From positions 306,627-370,626 of the forward strand of contig NZ_NESG01000006.1 of assembly GCF_002778275.1 (NCBI RefSeq): 64,000 nucleotides of DNA, read 5' to 3'. Positions 1 to 9,719 of the stretch are shown here, in pieces. The first letter of the stretch is position 1; every line of letters begins with the position of its first letter. The notes beneath the pieces were generated by a model. The model worked only from the letters and a program-made list of their open reading frames with translations. It searched no databases and was not told the origin of the DNA. This stretch comes from Limnohabitans sp. G3-2 (lineage in GTDB: Bacteria > Pseudomonadota > Gammaproteobacteria > Burkholderiales > Burkholderiaceae_C). The position numbers and the translations under genes are program-made.

Positions 1-383
1 GTTATGCCCGTAACTTCCTGATCCCTCAAGGCCGCGCACGCCGCGCCACAGAAACCAACAAGGCCGAGTTCGAAGCTCGCCGCGTTGAACTGGAAAAAGC
101 CGCAGCTGCCAAATTGGCCGAAGCCCAAGCCCAAGGCGAAAAGCTGTCCGGCACGGTGGTCAAGTTGTCGCAAAAAGCCGGTGTGGATGGCCGCTTGTTT
201 GGTTCCGTGACCAACAACGACATTGCCGAAGCGCTGAACAAGCAAGGCTACAAACTGCTCAAGTCCCAGATCCGCATGCCTTTGGGCCCGATCAAGACGG
301 TCAGCGAGTCCACCGTGGCTGTGGCATTGCACACCGACGTGGTGGTTGATGTGACCGTGACCGTGCTGGGCGAAACAGCCTGA
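1..383 (+). CDS. rplI: 50S ribosomal protein L9 (5' end outside window)
   Basis: The open frame enters at the window edge and ends at a TGA at 381-383. It shows 126 residues of L9, so roughly the first two dozen residues of the usual ~150 are missing. Visible landmarks are the end of the N-terminal RNA-binding domain ([12 protein letters not shown]), the long charged connecting helix rich in Ala, Glu and Lys, and the C-terminal domain with [17 protein letters not shown]9 binds 23S rRNA at the base of the L1 stalk and helps maintain reading-frame fidelity. In most bacteria rplI closes an rpsF-priB-rpsR-rplI operon; the upstream genes would lie before this window. A strong terminator follows at 416-445. 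Confidence 0.97.
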   Translation, partial: YARNFLIPQGRARRATETNKAEFEARRVELEKAAAAKLAEAQAQGEKLSGTVVKLSQKAGVDGRLFGSVTNNDIAEALNKQGYKLLKSQIRMPLGPIKTVSESTVAVALHTDVVVDVTVTVLGETA

Positions 384-415
384 TACGGCCTGACCTCGTC
401 AGACACTTCGAAAAA

Positions 416-445
416 CCGCAGGGCCAACACCCTGCGGTTTTTTTT
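416..445. terminator. Bidirectional intrinsic terminator between rplI and the HerA-like gene
   Basis: An 8-bp perfect stem (CCGCAGGG at 416-423 with CCCTGCGG at 430-437) closes a 6-base loop and is followed by eight T at 438-445. Five A precede the stem, so the hairpin can also work for the opposing minus-strand gene that ends at 455. Confidence 0.9.
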
Positions 446-454
446 CGTCTGCCA

Positions 455-1987
455 TCAGCGACGGCGGCTCGAACCCAGCAGGCCACCCAGCACGCCGCGC
501 ACGATTTCACGGCCAATGGCCGAACCCACGGTGCGTACGGCGCTTTTGACCACCATCTGGGCCACACCATCGCGTTGACCACCTCGAGGCCCGGAACTGC
601 CAAATAACAGGTCTGACAGACCACCCATCAAGCCGCTGCTCGCGGTCTCTGTTGGGGCAGTCGCTTGGCCCGGCAAACCGGCACCACTTGCAGCGGTGGC
701 TGTGTTGCCTGCGTTTGAAGCTCGGATTTTTTCAAACGCTGACTCGCGGTCTTGGCTTTGTTCGTACACCCCGGCCACCAAAGAGCCTTGAAGCAGTGTT
801 TGGCGTTGCGCTGGGGTGATCGGACCCAGTTGGCTGCCGGGTGGCAGCACAAACACCCGCTCGGTTTCACAGGGTCGGCCTTTGGCATCTAAAAAGCTGA
901 CCAAGGCCTCGCCCACGGCCAACTCGGTGATGGCCGCCTCGATGTTCAGCCCCGCCTTGGGGCGCATGGTTTGTGCCGTTGACGCCACCGCTTTTTGGTC
1001 GCGCGGTGTGAAGGCCCTCAAGGCATGCTGCACCCGGTGACCCAACTGGCCCAGCACACTGTCGGGAATGTCCAGCGGGTTTTGGGTCACGAAATAAACG
1101 CCCACCCCTTTGGAGCGCACCAATCGGACCACCAACTCGATGCGCTCGACCAACACAGTGGGCGCGTCTTTGAAGAGCAAGTGGGCTTCATCAAAGAAAA
1201 ACACCAGCTTGGGTTGTTCAGGGTCGCCGATTTCGGGCAGCACCTCGAACAACTCGGACAGCATCCACAGCAAAAAGGTGGCGTACAGGCGCGGCGAGTT
1301 CATGAGTTTGTCGGCGGCCAGGATGTTCACCACCCCCTGGCCCTGCGCATCGGTTTGCATGAAATCTTCGATGTTGAGCATCGGCTCGCCAAAGAATTGG
1401 TCACCCCCTTGGCTGTCGATCTGCAGCAAACCACGCTGGATGGCGCCAATGCTGGCAGCGCTGATGTTGCCGTACTCGGTGGTGAACTGTTTGGCATGGT
1501 CCCCCACGAACTGCAGCATGGCCCGCAGGTCTTTCATGTCCAGCAGCAGCAAACCGTTGTCGTCGGCGATCTTGAACACCAGGTTCAACACCCCCGCCTG
1601 TGTCTCGTTCAGGCCCAGCATGCGTGTCAGCAGCAAAGGCCCCATGTCGGAGATGGTGGCCCGCACCGGGTGGCCTTGCTCGCCAAAGACGTCCCACAAG
1701 GTCGTGGGGCAGGCCCGTGGTTCGGGCATGTCCATGCCGCGTTCTTTCAGCACCGCCGCGAGTTTTTCGCCGATTTTCCCGCGCTGGCTGATGCCGGTGA
1801 GGTCACCTTTCACGTCGGCCATGAAAACCGGGACACCCAGCCGGGAAAAGTTTTCAGCCAAGGTTTGCAAGGTCACCGTTTTGCCGGTCCCGGTCGCGCC
1901 CGTGATCAAGCCGTGTCGGTTGGCCAAGTTCGGCAGCAGGTGACATTGCGCCTGTGAGTTGCGTGCAATCAGCATCGGATCGGCCAT
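455..1987 (-). CDS. HerA-like ATPase, DUF853 family (YjgR-like)
   Basis: This 510-residue protein resembles E. coli YjgR and other DUF853 proteins, P-loop ATPases related to the HerA/FtsK translocases. A Walker A motif GATGTGKT sits at residues 30-37, and a Walker B-like [10 protein letters not shown] lies near residue 260. The '[18 protein letters not shown]' stretch with a following arginine-rich segment is typical of HerA-like C-terminal domains. The C-terminal ~90 residues are low complexity (Gly, Ala, Ser) and end in the basic SSRRR tail common in this family. The ATG is preceded by AGGAG on the minus strand. The molecular role is not established for the family; DNA or protein translocation is an inference from fold. 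It converges on rplI and diverges from yebC, so it is probably transcribed alone. Confidence 0.9.
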   Translation of the reverse strand: MADPMLIARNSQAQCHLLPNLANRHGLITGATGTGKTVTLQTLAENFSRLGVPVFMADVKGDLTGISQRGKIGEKLAAVLKERGMDMPEPRACPTTLWDVFGEQGHPVRATISDMGPLLLTRMLGLNETQAGVLNLVFKIADDNGLLLLDMKDLRAMLQFVGDHAKQFTTEYGNISAASIGAIQRGLLQIDSQGGDQFFGEPMLNIEDFMQTDAQGQGVVNILAADKLMNSPRLYATFLLWMLSELFEVLPEIGDPEQPKLVFFFDEAHLLFKDAPTVLVERIELVVRLVRSKGVGVYFVTQNPLDIPDSVLGQLGHRVQHALRAFTPRDQKAVASTAQTMRPKAGLNIEAAITELAVGEALVSFLDAKGRPCETERVFVLPPGSQLGPITPAQRQTLLQGSLVAGVYEQSQDRESAFEKIRASNAGNTATAASGAGLPGQATAPTETASSGLMGGLSDLLFGSSGPRGGQRDGVAQMVVKSAVRTVGSAIGREIVRGVLGGLLGSSRRR

Positions 1988-2058
1988 GTTGCTTTTTCTC
2001 CTGTCGGTGAAAAGTAAAATCCAGGCTCTAGGTTAAATCAACATTCAAGGAATTCCCG

Positions 2059-2784
2059 ATGGCTGGCCACAGTAAATGGGCAAATATTCAGCACCGCAAG
2101 GGGCGGCAGGACGAAAAACGCCAGCGCATCTGGACCCGGGTGGTGCGTGAAATCATGGTCGCGGCCCGCACAGGGGGGGGTGATGTCAGCGCCAACCCGC
2201 GCTTGCGCCTGGCCATCGAAAAAGCCAAAGCGGCGAACATGCCGGCCGACACCATCAAGCGCAACGTTGACAAGGCCACTGGCAACCTGGAGGGGGTGAG
2301 CTACGAAGAAATCCGATACGAAGGCTATGGCATCGGTGGCGCGGCCATCATCTTGGACACCATGACCGACAACCGGGTGCGCACGGTGGCCGAAGTGCGG
2401 CATGCTTTGAGCAAGCATGGGGGCAATTTGGGCACTGAGGGATCGGTCGCGTTCCAGTTCAAGCACTGCGGACAATTGGTCTTCGCGCCAGGCACCGATG
2501 AAGACCAGCTCATGACCGTGGCGCTCGAAGCGGGCGCGGAGGATGTGATCACGGACGCTGACGGCGCCATCGAGGTGCTCACCGCGTACACGGATTTTGA
2601 GGCGGTCAAAAATGCCTTGGAAGCGGCCGGCTTGGTGGCCGAGGTGGCCGAAGTGACCATGCGCCCAGAGAACAGTGTGACTTTGTCCGGTGATGATGCT
2701 GCCAAAATGCAAAAATTGCTGGATGTGTTGGAAGATCTGGATGACGTTCAAAACGTGTTCCACAACGCCGAATTTGAAGATTAA
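2059..2784 (+). CDS. yebC: YebC/PmpR family translation or regulatory factor
   Basis: The 241-residue product begins with the family signature [18 protein letters not shown] and keeps the full three-domain YebC length. The N-terminal helical domain carries '[15 protein letters not shown]'-type sequence, and the later domains include [14 protein letters not shown] and [13 protein letters not shown]. YebC proteins were first named as DNA-binding regulators (PmpR). Later work on the family, including mitochondrial TACO1, supports a role at the ribosome in relieving stalls on proline-rich sequences. The gene opens a tight run with purD (9-base gap), and an AAGGAA-type ribosome site precedes the ATG. 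Whether it acts in transcription or translation here cannot be told from sequence. Confidence 0.95.
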   Translation: MAGHSKWANIQHRKGRQDEKRQRIWTRVVREIMVAARTGGGDVSANPRLRLAIEKAKAANMPADTIKRNVDKATGNLEGVSYEEIRYEGYGIGGAAIILDTMTDNRVRTVAEVRHALSKHGGNLGTEGSVAFQFKHCGQLVFAPGTDEDQLMTVALEAGAEDVITDADGAIEVLTAYTDFEAVKNALEAAGLVAEVAEVTMRPENSVTLSGDDAAKMQKLLDVLEDLDDVQNVFHNAEFED

Positions 2785-2793
2785 GGAAGTTGG

Positions 2794-4074
2794 ATGAAAG
2801 TATTGGTCGTCGGCAGTGGGGGGCGTGAACATGCCATGGCGTGGAAACTGGCGCAGTCGCTCAAAGTGCAGCAGGTGTATGTGGCACCCGGCAACGGTGG
2901 CACGGCCCAAGACAAAAACCTGGTCAATGTACCGATCACCGATGGGGCCGCTTTGCGCCAGTGGGCAATGGACAATGGCATTGGCCTGACCCTGGTCGGC
3001 CCAGAAGCCCCATTGGCTGCGGGCATCGTCGACGATTTTCGGGCGCATGGCCTGCGCATCTTCGGCCCTACGCAAGCGGCTGCGCAGTTGGAGAGCTCCA
3101 AGGCTTTTTCCAAGGCTTTCATGCAACGCCATGGCATTCCGACGGCCGAGTTTGAGACCTTCACCGACGCAGCGCTTGCCCACGCTTACGTGGACCGCAA
3201 GGGTGCGCCCATCGTGGTCAAGGCCGACGGCTTGGCTGCGGGTAAAGGCGTGGTGGTGGCCATGACGCTGGTGGAGGCCCACGCGGCGATCGACTTCATG
3301 CTGCTGGACAACACCCTGGGTGTGTCGCATAACGCGGGTGGCGCGCGGGTGGTGATTGAAGAATTTTTGCAAGGCGAAGAAGCCAGCTTCATGGTGCTGT
3401 GCGATGGCAAGCATGTGGCCGCCTTGGCCACCAGCCAAGATCACAAACGGCTGTTGGACGGCGATGAAGGCCCCAATACCGGCGGCATGGGGGCGTATTC
3501 GCCCGCACCCGTGGTCTCGGCCGAGGTGCATGCCCGCGCGATGCGCGAGGTCATCTTGCCCACCATCCGCGGCATGGACAAAGACGGCATCAACTACACC
3601 GGGTTTTTGTACGCGGGTTTGATGATCGATCCACAAGGCCGCATCAAGACCCTGGAATTCAACTGCCGCATGGGCGATCCTGAAACCCAGCCCATCCTGA
3701 TGCGGCTCAAGTCAGACCTGTTGGATGTGTTGTTGGCCGCGACCTCAGAGGGTTTGGACACCTTCGAGATGGAATGGGACCGCCGCGTGGCCTTGGGTGT
3801 GGTCATGGCTGCGGCCGGTTACCCGATGAACCCCCGCAAAGGCGATGCCATCACCCACTTGCCCAAGGACCAGGACGATGCCATGGTGTTCCATGCAGGC
3901 ACCTGTGAAAAAGACGGTCAAATTTTGACTTCGGGCGGGCGCGTGCTGTGCGTCACGGCGCTGGCCGACTCGGTCAAGCAGGCCCAACAAAAGGCCTACC
4001 AAACTGCAGGCCCGATTGCCTTTGACGGCATGCAAATGCGCACGGACATTGGTTACCGCGCCATCAAAAATTGA
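2794..4074 (+). CDS. purD: Phosphoribosylamine--glycine ligase (GAR synthetase)
   Basis: This 426-residue ATP-grasp enzyme joins 5-phosphoribosylamine to glycine in the second step of de novo purine synthesis. The start MKVLVVGSGGREHAMAWKL is the standard PurD N-terminus. The ATP-grasp core shows VVKADGLAAGKGV, EEFLQGEEASF and GPNTGGMGAYSP, with the metal/substrate site EFNCRMGDPETQ near residue 290. Length matches bacterial PurD (about 425-430). The ATG at 2794 lies nine bases after the yebC stop. It is followed by an acyltransferase gene 16 bases on, so it probably shares a transcript with its neighbours. Confidence 0.98.
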   Translation: MKVLVVGSGGREHAMAWKLAQSLKVQQVYVAPGNGGTAQDKNLVNVPITDGAALRQWAMDNGIGLTLVGPEAPLAAGIVDDFRAHGLRIFGPTQAAAQLESSKAFSKAFMQRHGIPTAEFETFTDAALAHAYVDRKGAPIVVKADGLAAGKGVVVAMTLVEAHAAIDFMLLDNTLGVSHNAGGARVVIEEFLQGEEASFMVLCDGKHVAALATSQDHKRLLDGDEGPNTGGMGAYSPAPVVSAEVHARAMREVILPTIRGMDKDGINYTGFLYAGLMIDPQGRIKTLEFNCRMGDPETQPILMRLKSDLLDVLLAATSEGLDTFEMEWDRRVALGVVMAAAGYPMNPRKGDAITHLPKDQDDAMVFHAGTCEKDGQILTSGGRVLCVTALADSVKQAQQKAYQTAGPIAFDGMQMRTDIGYRAIKN

Positions 4075-4090
4075 AGTGCCGCCAGCCCTC

Positions 4091-4744
4091 ATGCGCACCC
4101 CAATCTCCCATCCCGTGACCTTCAAGGGCTCCCGTTTGGCCCGTTGGATTTTGAAAATGCTGGGATGGCGCTTGGACTTCGACGGTTTTCCAAGCCGGCA
4201 GGGGGTGGCCATTGTGTACCCCCACACCAGCAATTGGGATTTCCCCATCGGCATGCTGGCCAAATGGGCGCTGGGGATTCCGGCCCACTTTTGGGGCAAG
4301 GATGCCTTGTTCAAGTTTCCTTTGGTCGGTGCCTGGATGCGCTGGGTCGGTGGCATCCCGATTGACCGCAGTTCCTCGCGCGGTGTGGTCGGGCAGATGG
4401 TCCATGTGTTCGAGCAGCACAAGCAAAACGACCAGTTGCTCTGGTTGGGCTTGGCGCCAGAGGGCACCCGAAGTCTCACACCCGGATGGCGCAGCGGTTT
4501 TTACCAGTTGGCCTTGGGGGCGAAAGTGCCCTTGGCGCTCGTCAAGCTCGACTGGGGGCAACGCCGCTTCAGCGTGGTTGATTTTTACGATCTCTCAGGT
4601 CAAATCGAGCAGGATTACGCCCACATGGCCCACGTTTTTGAAGGCGTGCAGGGTTTTCATGCACACCAGATGGGCCCGATTCTTCCGTGGAGTCCGGGCC
4701 AGCCAAGGCCATCGACCGCTTCAGAAACCAAGACCCCTTCCTGA
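4091..4744 (+). CDS. Lysophospholipid acyltransferase-type protein (PlsC/LPLAT superfamily)
   Basis: The 217-residue product carries the acyltransferase block I motif H-x4-D (HTSNWD, residues 45-50) and block III EGTRS (in APEGTRSL), the catalytic and phosphate-binding signatures of glycerolipid acyltransferases. A hydrophobic N-terminal segment (residues ~15-25) and WALGIPAHFWGK fit a membrane-associated enzyme. The ATG at 4091 is chosen because the frame upstream overlaps purD and resembles nothing in the family. The protein is short compared with PlsC (about 240) and belongs to the compact LPLAT group often called '1-acyl-glycerol-3-phosphate acyltransferase-like'. The substrate is unknown. 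It lies between purD and hemF and is probably co-transcribed. Confidence 0.88.
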   Translation: MRTPISHPVTFKGSRLARWILKMLGWRLDFDGFPSRQGVAIVYPHTSNWDFPIGMLAKWALGIPAHFWGKDALFKFPLVGAWMRWVGGIPIDRSSSRGVVGQMVHVFEQHKQNDQLLWLGLAPEGTRSLTPGWRSGFYQLALGAKVPLALVKLDWGQRRFSVVDFYDLSGQIEQDYAHMAHVFEGVQGFHAHQMGPILPWSPGQPRPSTASETKTPS

Positions 4745-4768
4745 AACCTTTCAACGTCCCTACCCACC

Positions 4769-5689
4769 ATGAGCAACAGCTTCGAACTCGGCACGGTCAA
4801 ACAATATCTGGTGGGCCTGCAGTCCCGCATCACGGGGGCCTTGACCGACCTCGATGGCACACCTTTCCTGACCGATGTCTGGCAGAAAGACCCGGGGGAC
4901 AAACTCCAGGGCAATGGCATCACCCAGATTCTGGAAGGGGGGCCGATTTTTGAACGTGCTGGTTGCGGGTTTTCTCACGTGAGCGGGCCGCAATTGCCTC
5001 CCTCGGCCACCCAACACCGCCCCGAACTGGCGGGGTCGGCCTTTGAGGCCATGGGCGTGTCGCTGGTGTTTCACCCGCGCAATCCTTATGTGCCGACGGT
5101 GCACATGAACGTGCGCATGATCGCCGCCAAGCCCGAGGGCAGGGCGCCAGTGGCCTGGTTTGGCGGCGGCATGGACCTGACGCCCTATTACGGTTTTGAC
5201 GAAGACGCGGTGCATTTTCACCAGACCTGCAAAGATGCGCTGACCCCCTTTGGTGAGGGCTTGCACCCGCGCTTTAAAGCCTGGTGTGACGATTATTTCT
5301 GCAACAAACACCGCCACGAACAACGCGGTGTGGGTGGCATTTTCTTTGACGATTTTTCCGAATTGGGCATGGACCAGAGCTTTGCCATGATGCAAAGCGT
5401 GGGCAATGCCTTGTTGGCCGCCTACATGCCCATTGTGCTGCGCCGCAAGGACACACCGTATGGCGAGCGCGAGCGCGACTTCCAACTCTACCGCCGTGGT
5501 CGCTATGTGGAATTCAACCTGGTTTGGGACCGGGGAACGCATTTCGGCTTGCAGTCTGGGGGCCGCACCGAATCGATCTTGCTGTCCATGCCGCCCGAGG
5601 TTCGTTGGTCCTACCAGCGCCAGGACGAGGCGGGCTCACCCGAGGCGCGTTTGCTCAGTCACTTTTTGGTGCCCAAGGCCTGGGTTTGA
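4769..5689 (+). CDS. hemF: Oxygen-dependent coproporphyrinogen III oxidase
   Basis: HemF decarboxylates two propionates of coproporphyrinogen III to give protoporphyrinogen IX, using O2. The 306-residue product shows the family blocks [37 protein letters not shown] and the C-terminal [13 protein letters not shown] followed by [13 protein letters not shown]. Length matches E. coli HemF (about 300). Use of the aerobic enzyme points to an aerobe; an anaerobic HemN is not seen in this window. The stop codon TGA (5687-5689) overlaps the proposed TTG start of nadD by three bases, which suggests translational coupling. Confidence 0.98.
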   Translation: MSNSFELGTVKQYLVGLQSRITGALTDLDGTPFLTDVWQKDPGDKLQGNGITQILEGGPIFERAGCGFSHVSGPQLPPSATQHRPELAGSAFEAMGVSLVFHPRNPYVPTVHMNVRMIAAKPEGRAPVAWFGGGMDLTPYYGFDEDAVHFHQTCKDALTPFGEGLHPRFKAWCDDYFCNKHRHEQRGVGGIFFDDFSELGMDQSFAMMQSVGNALLAAYMPIVLRRKDTPYGERERDFQLYRRGRYVEFNLVWDRGTHFGLQSGGRTESILLSMPPEVRWSYQRQDEAGSPEARLLSHFLVPKAWV

Positions 5690-6345
5690 ATCTGCCTCTG
5701 AACGCCACTTCCAGCCCAGAGGCCGTCCAACGTCTGGGTGTTTTCGGAGGGTCTTTTGACCCCCCACACCCGGCCCATGTGGCCTTGGTCGAGTCGGCTT
5801 TGGACCAACTGTGCCTGGACCGTGTGCACGTGGTGCCGACCGGGCAGGCCTGGCATAAAACAAGGGCATTGACCGATGCCCGGCATCGGGTGGCCATGGC
5901 CCGTTTGGCTTTTGCGCATTGCCCGCAGGTGGTGGTGGACGAGCGTGAAGTGCGCCGCGCAGGCCCCAGCTACACCGTGGACACTTTGAAAGCGCTGCAA
6001 TCCGAATACCCGCAGGCCCAAATCTATTTGTTGCTGGGTGATGACCAACGCCGGTCTTTGCCAGCGTGGCACCAAATCGATGAAATTGGTCGCATCGCTA
6101 TAATCTGCGCCGCAGGCCGTGATGTGGCCGTGCGGGCCTGGAATGAAAATTTGGACTTGCCCGCCTCACCAGCAAAGCTTACCGACACGCTGCAAGCGCG
6201 CATCCTGACGCTGAACATGCCGCTGATGCCCCACAGTGCCACGGACATCCGTGTGCAGGCGGCCCAGGAGCAGACCTTGACCGGTCTGGTCACCCCCGCC
6301 ATTGAGCGCTATATTCACGACCACCACCTCTACAGGCCCCTTTGA
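5686..6345 (+). CDS. nadD: Nicotinate-nucleotide adenylyltransferase
   Basis: NadD transfers AMP from ATP to nicotinate mononucleotide in NAD synthesis. The nucleotidylyltransferase signature [11 protein letters not shown] lies near the N-terminus, and the C-terminal ATP-binding motif reads HSATDIR (canonical SxTxxR type). There is no ATG near the expected start. A TTG at 5686 overlaps the hemF stop (TTGA) and gives 219 residues, close to the family norm of about 210-220. The frame stays open further upstream inside hemF, but that extension has no family resemblance. The 3' end overlaps the ATG of rsfS by one base (TGATG), the conserved nadD-rsfS-rlmH order of many bacteria. Confidence 0.95.
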   Translation: MNLPLNATSSPEAVQRLGVFGGSFDPPHPAHVALVESALDQLCLDRVHVVPTGQAWHKTRALTDARHRVAMARLAFAHCPQVVVDEREVRRAGPSYTVDTLKALQSEYPQAQIYLLLGDDQRRSLPAWHQIDEIGRIAIICAAGRDVAVRAWNENLDLPASPAKLTDTLQARILTLNMPLMPHSATDIRVQAAQEQTLTGLVTPAIERYIHDHHLYRPL

Positions 6346-7088
6346 TGACCGAAAACGCAGCCAAAAAAGACATCCAGAAACTCCAGAGGGCCATCGTCGA
6401 TGCCTTGGAGGACGTCAAGGCCCAAGAAATCCAGGTGTTTGACACCGAGCATCTCTCTTCCTTGTTTGAGCGGGTCATCATCGCGTCGGGCACATCGAAC
6501 CGTCAGACCAAGGCGCTGGCCGCCAGCGTGCGCGACAAAGTGCGCAACGCCGGTTTTGGCAAGCCCCGCATCGAAGGCGAAGACAACGGCGAATGGATCA
6601 TTGTGGACTGCGGCCCTGCCGTGGTGCACATCATGCAGCCGACCATCCGCACCTATTACAACCTGGAAGAAATTTGGGGCGGTACACCTGTTCGGTTGAA
6701 ATTCGGTGCCCCCAAACCCGTCTCGACAGGCGAGGTCAAAGGCCACATCAAGAACGCTGTGGCCAAAAAAGCCAGCGTCAAAACCCCTGCAGCCAAAACC
6801 ACCGCCGCCAAGTCGGCTTCGGTCAAACCCGCAGCGAAGGCCAAGCCTGCCTTGAAAGCCCCGGTGAAGTCGAGCCGGCCGGCCACCAAGACGGCGGCCA
6901 AAACAGCGACCAAGACGCCAGCCAAGACAACAGGCGCATTGGCCGCCAAGAAGTCGACCCCGTCTGCTGCCAAAACGCCCGTGAAAACCGTGGGCAAACC
7001 TGCCGCCAAGGCTGCGGCTAAACCGGCGGCCAAAAAGGCCCCGGCCCGCAAGGCCGTTCAAGCCGCCACCCGCCGCAAAGCCGATTGA
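6345..7088 (+). CDS. rsfS: Ribosome silencing factor RsfS (Iojap/YbeB) with long Lys/Ala-rich tail
   Basis: Residues 1-120 are a normal RsfS/Iojap domain, with IQKLQRAIVDALEDVKAQEI, ASGTSNRQTKALA, EGEDNGEWIIVDCG and VHIMQPTIRTYYNLEEIWG. RsfS binds L14 (uL14) on the large subunit and blocks subunit joining in starving cells. From about residue 125 to 247 the protein continues as a Lys/Ala/Pro/Thr-rich tail with repeated AAK, KTPAK and AKPA units, resembling histone H1-like or AlgP-like C-termini. Typical RsfS is only about 105-130 residues. The tail would be highly basic and disordered. The ATG at 6345 overlaps the nadD stop; a TTG one codon earlier is less likely. rlmH follows six bases later. 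Confidence 0.95.
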   Translation: MTENAAKKDIQKLQRAIVDALEDVKAQEIQVFDTEHLSSLFERVIIASGTSNRQTKALAASVRDKVRNAGFGKPRIEGEDNGEWIIVDCGPAVVHIMQPTIRTYYNLEEIWGGTPVRLKFGAPKPVSTGEVKGHIKNAVAKKASVKTPAAKTTAAKSASVKPAAKAKPALKAPVKSSRPATKTAAKTATKTPAKTTGALAAKKSTPSAAKTPVKTVGKPAAKAAAKPAAKKAPARKAVQAATRRKAD

Positions 7089-7094
7089 TCCTGC

Positions 7095-7562
7095 ATGAAG
7101 CTGCTGATCGTTGCGGTCGGCCTGCGTGTGCCCGACTGGGCCCAGACGGCCTGGGACGACTACGCCAAACGTTTTCCGCCTGAGCTCAAAGTCGAGCTCA
7201 AGGCGGTGAAAACCGAGCCCCGCGGCTCCAAAACCCTCACCACGCTGTATGCCGCGGAGCGCCAACGCATCGAGGCGGCTGTTCCTCGCGGCACCCGCAT
7301 GGTGGTGCTCGACGAACGCGGCACCCCTCTGACCACCCAGGCTTTGGCCACACGTCTGACCAGCTGGCAGCTGGGTGGCGGCGATGTGGCCTTGGTCATT
7401 GGCGGCCCCGACGGGCTCGAGCCCGAGTTCCGCCAAGCCGCGCGTGAACGCATCCGCTTGTCTGACATGACTTTGCCCCACGCCATGGCCAGGGTGCTTT
7501 TGATCGAGCAGCTCTACCGCGCCTGGTCCATCAACGCCAACCACCCCTACCACCGCGAATGA
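7095..7562 (+). CDS. rlmH: 23S rRNA pseudouridine-1915 N3-methyltransferase
   Basis: RlmH is a SPOUT-class methyltransferase that modifies pseudouridine 1915 in helix 69 of 23S rRNA on assembled ribosomes. The 155-residue product matches the family length. It shows the trefoil-knot SAM site [12 protein letters not shown] and the conserved C-terminus [20 protein letters not shown] with the final NHPYHRE. It follows rsfS by six bases and its TGA overlaps the ATG of maf (ATGA at 7559-7562), so the three genes are likely translated from one message. Confidence 0.98.
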   Translation: MKLLIVAVGLRVPDWAQTAWDDYAKRFPPELKVELKAVKTEPRGSKTLTTLYAAERQRIEAAVPRGTRMVVLDERGTPLTTQALATRLTSWQLGGGDVALVIGGPDGLEPEFRQAARERIRLSDMTLPHAMARVLLIEQLYRAWSINANHPYHRE

Positions 7563-8161
7563 GTGATTTCATTTACCTGGCCTCCCAAAGTCCCCGGCGC
7601 AGTCAGCTGCTGGACCAAATTGGCGTGGCCCACCAGCTGCTCTTGGCCGGACCTGACGAAGATGCCGAATCTTTGGAGGACATCCATGGCGCGGAAGCGC
7701 CGTCGCGCTATGTGGCCAGGGTCACGGGCCTCAAACTCGATGCGGCTGTGCAGCGGCTGCAACGTCAGGGCCTGCCTGCAGCGCCTGTGCTGTGTGCCGA
7801 CACCACCGTGTGCATGGGGCGTGACATTTTGGGCAAACCGGCCGACGAAGCCGATGCCGTGCGCATTTTGCAGCGGCTGGCGGGCCACTCGCATCGGGTC
7901 TTGACGGCCGTGGCCGTTCAAAAGGGCCGCCAACGTGTTTCAGCGGTTTCAGAGTCCTGGGTGCGTTTTGCGCCCATGACCGCCGCACACATTCGTGCCT
8001 ATGTGGCCACGGGTGAGCCCATGGGCAAAGCCGGGGCTTATGGGGTGCAGGGCAGAGCGGCTGCTCATATTGAACAGATCCGGGGCAGTTATTCAGGCAT
8101 CATGGGTTTGCCGCTGTTCGAGACCGCCACTTTGCTGCGTGCGATCGGCGTGCGCTGTTGA
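7559..8161 (+). CDS. maf: Maf-family nucleotide pyrophosphatase
   Basis: The 200-residue product begins with the Maf signature [13 protein letters not shown] (P-loop-like phosphate site) and contains the conserved block [16 protein letters not shown] with the catalytic-base aspartate. Maf proteins hydrolyse dTTP/UTP or modified nucleoside triphosphates, acting as house-cleaning enzymes. Sequence in the C-terminal part ([20 protein letters not shown]) fits the dTTP/UTP (YhdE) type, though the split between subfamilies was judged by eye. The start overlaps the rlmH stop. The maf-rng order is conserved in Proteobacteria. Confidence 0.95.
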   Translation: MSDFIYLASQSPRRSQLLDQIGVAHQLLLAGPDEDAESLEDIHGAEAPSRYVARVTGLKLDAAVQRLQRQGLPAAPVLCADTTVCMGRDILGKPADEADAVRILQRLAGHSHRVLTAVAVQKGRQRVSAVSESWVRFAPMTAAHIRAYVATGEPMGKAGAYGVQGRAAAHIEQIRGSYSGIMGLPLFETATLLRAIGVRC

Positions 8162-8240
8162 GGCCTGGCGCCAAGTGCTGTGCTGAAGGTGCTGTGCCTT
8201 TGTCTGTTTTGTTTTCACCTCTCCCCACCTGATGCTCTCC

Positions 8241-9713
8241 ATGCAACAAGATATTTTGGTCAATTGGTCACCCCAGGAAACCCGTGTCGCCGTGGTGGAG
8301 TTTGCCGCAGTCCAAGAATTGCACGTGGAGCGAACGCTCGAGCGGGGCTTGGTTGGCAATGTCTATTTGGGCAAAGTGGCCCGCGTCCTGCCCGGCATGC
8401 AATCGGCCTTCATTGACATTGGCCTGGACAAAGCGGCTTTTTTGCACGTGGCCGATGTCTGGCAAAAGCATGCGGAAGGGGAGGCGGCGGCTGCACGCAC
8501 AGGGCAGCCGCTGGTGCCGATCGAGAAGCAGGTGTTCGAAGGCCGGGCCATCATGGTGCAGGTCATCAAGGACCCCATGGGCACCAAGGGGGCCCGGTTG
8601 TCCACGCAAATCAGCATCGCGGGCCGGCATTTGGTGTTCTTGCCGCAAGACGACCACATTGGGGTGTCCCAAAAAATACCGGCCGTCCAGCGTGATGCGC
8701 TGCGCCTGAGGCTGCAGGCCTTGGTGGGACCGGCTGGGGGCGGCTTCATTTTGCGCACCAACGCCGAAGATTCCAGCGATGAAGAGTTGAGCGACGACAT
8801 CGCCTACTTGCGCAAGACCTGGGCCCGCATCAAAGAAGCCTCCATGCGCTTGCCACCCGCGTCCTTGCTGCACCAGGACCTGACGCTCTTGCAGCGGGTT
8901 CTGCGCGATTTGGTGGGCGAAGCGACGCAAAGCATCCGCATCGATTCGCAAGAGCAGTTTGCCCAGTTGCAGGCATTTGGCCAGGAATTCATGCCCAAAG
9001 CGGCCGAGCGCCTGCAGCTGTACAAAGGCGAACGGCCGATTTTTGACTTGTATGCCATTGACGAGGAAATCGCCAAGGCGCTGGGCCGCCGGGTGGAGCT
9101 CAAATCGGGCGGCTATCTGATCATTGACCAGACCGAGGCACTCACCACGGTGGATGTGAACACGGGGGGTTACGTCGGGGCCCGTAATTTTGAGGACACG
9201 ATTTTCAAGACCAACTTGGAGGCGGCCCAAGCCATTGCCCGTCAATTGCGCTTGCGCAACTTGGGCGGTATCGTGATTGCCGATTTCATCGACATGTCCC
9301 GCACCGAACACCAGGAGGCCGTGCTGGCCGAATTCCGCAAACAACTGGCCCGTGACCGTGTCAAAACCATGGCCGGCGGATTTTCATCGCTGGGTTTGTT
9401 GGAGATGACACGCAAACGCACACGCGAGTCCTTGGCGCACATGCTGTGCGAACCTTGCCCCAGTTGCCAAGGCAAGGGCATTGTCAAGACGCCGCGCTCG
9501 GTGGTTTACGACATCTTGCGCGAAATTTTGCGCGAAGCGCGTCAGTTCAACCCGCGCGAGTTCCGCATCGTGGCGGCTTCGGCGGTCATCGATTTGCTGT
9601 TGGACGAAGAAAGCCAGCACCTGGCGGGTTTGTCGGACTTCATCGCCAAGCCCATTTCCTTGCAAGTCGAGTCCGCCATGGGGCCCGAGCAGTACGACAT
9701 CGTGCTGCTATGA
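8241..9713 (+). CDS. rng: Ribonuclease G
   Basis: RNase G is the short paralogue of RNase E; it matures the 5' end of 16S rRNA and initiates decay of some mRNAs. The ~490-residue product has the S1 domain near the N-terminus (GLVGNVYLGKVARVLPGMQ), the catalytic region TTVDVNTGGYVG with Asp at about residue 305, and the zinc-link cysteines in CEPCPSCQGKG. It lacks the long RNase E C-terminal scaffold. The ATG at 8241 (MQQDILVNW) fits known RNase G starts; an in-frame ATG at 8232 would add three residues. The gene ends six bases before the stop of convergent msbA, with no terminator between them. Confidence 0.97.
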   Translation: MQQDILVNWSPQETRVAVVEFAAVQELHVERTLERGLVGNVYLGKVARVLPGMQSAFIDIGLDKAAFLHVADVWQKHAEGEAAAARTGQPLVPIEKQVFEGRAIMVQVIKDPMGTKGARLSTQISIAGRHLVFLPQDDHIGVSQKIPAVQRDALRLRLQALVGPAGGGFILRTNAEDSSDEELSDDIAYLRKTWARIKEASMRLPPASLLHQDLTLLQRVLRDLVGEATQSIRIDSQEQFAQLQAFGQEFMPKAAERLQLYKGERPIFDLYAIDEEIAKALGRRVELKSGGYLIIDQTEALTTVDVNTGGYVGARNFEDTIFKTNLEAAQAIARQLRLRNLGGIVIADFIDMSRTEHQEAVLAEFRKQLARDRVKTMAGGFSSLGLLEMTRKRTRESLAHMLCEPCPSCQGKGIVKTPRSVVYDILREILREARQFNPREFRIVAASAVIDLLLDEESQHLAGLSDFIAKPISLQVESAMGPEQYDIVLL

Positions 9714-9719
9714 CCCTTT

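Noticed and set aside
2038..3636. 532-residue minus-strand frame opposite yebC and purD
   Set aside because: Both plus-strand genes are intact and family-like; the reverse frame is His/Gly/Val-rich shadow sequence.
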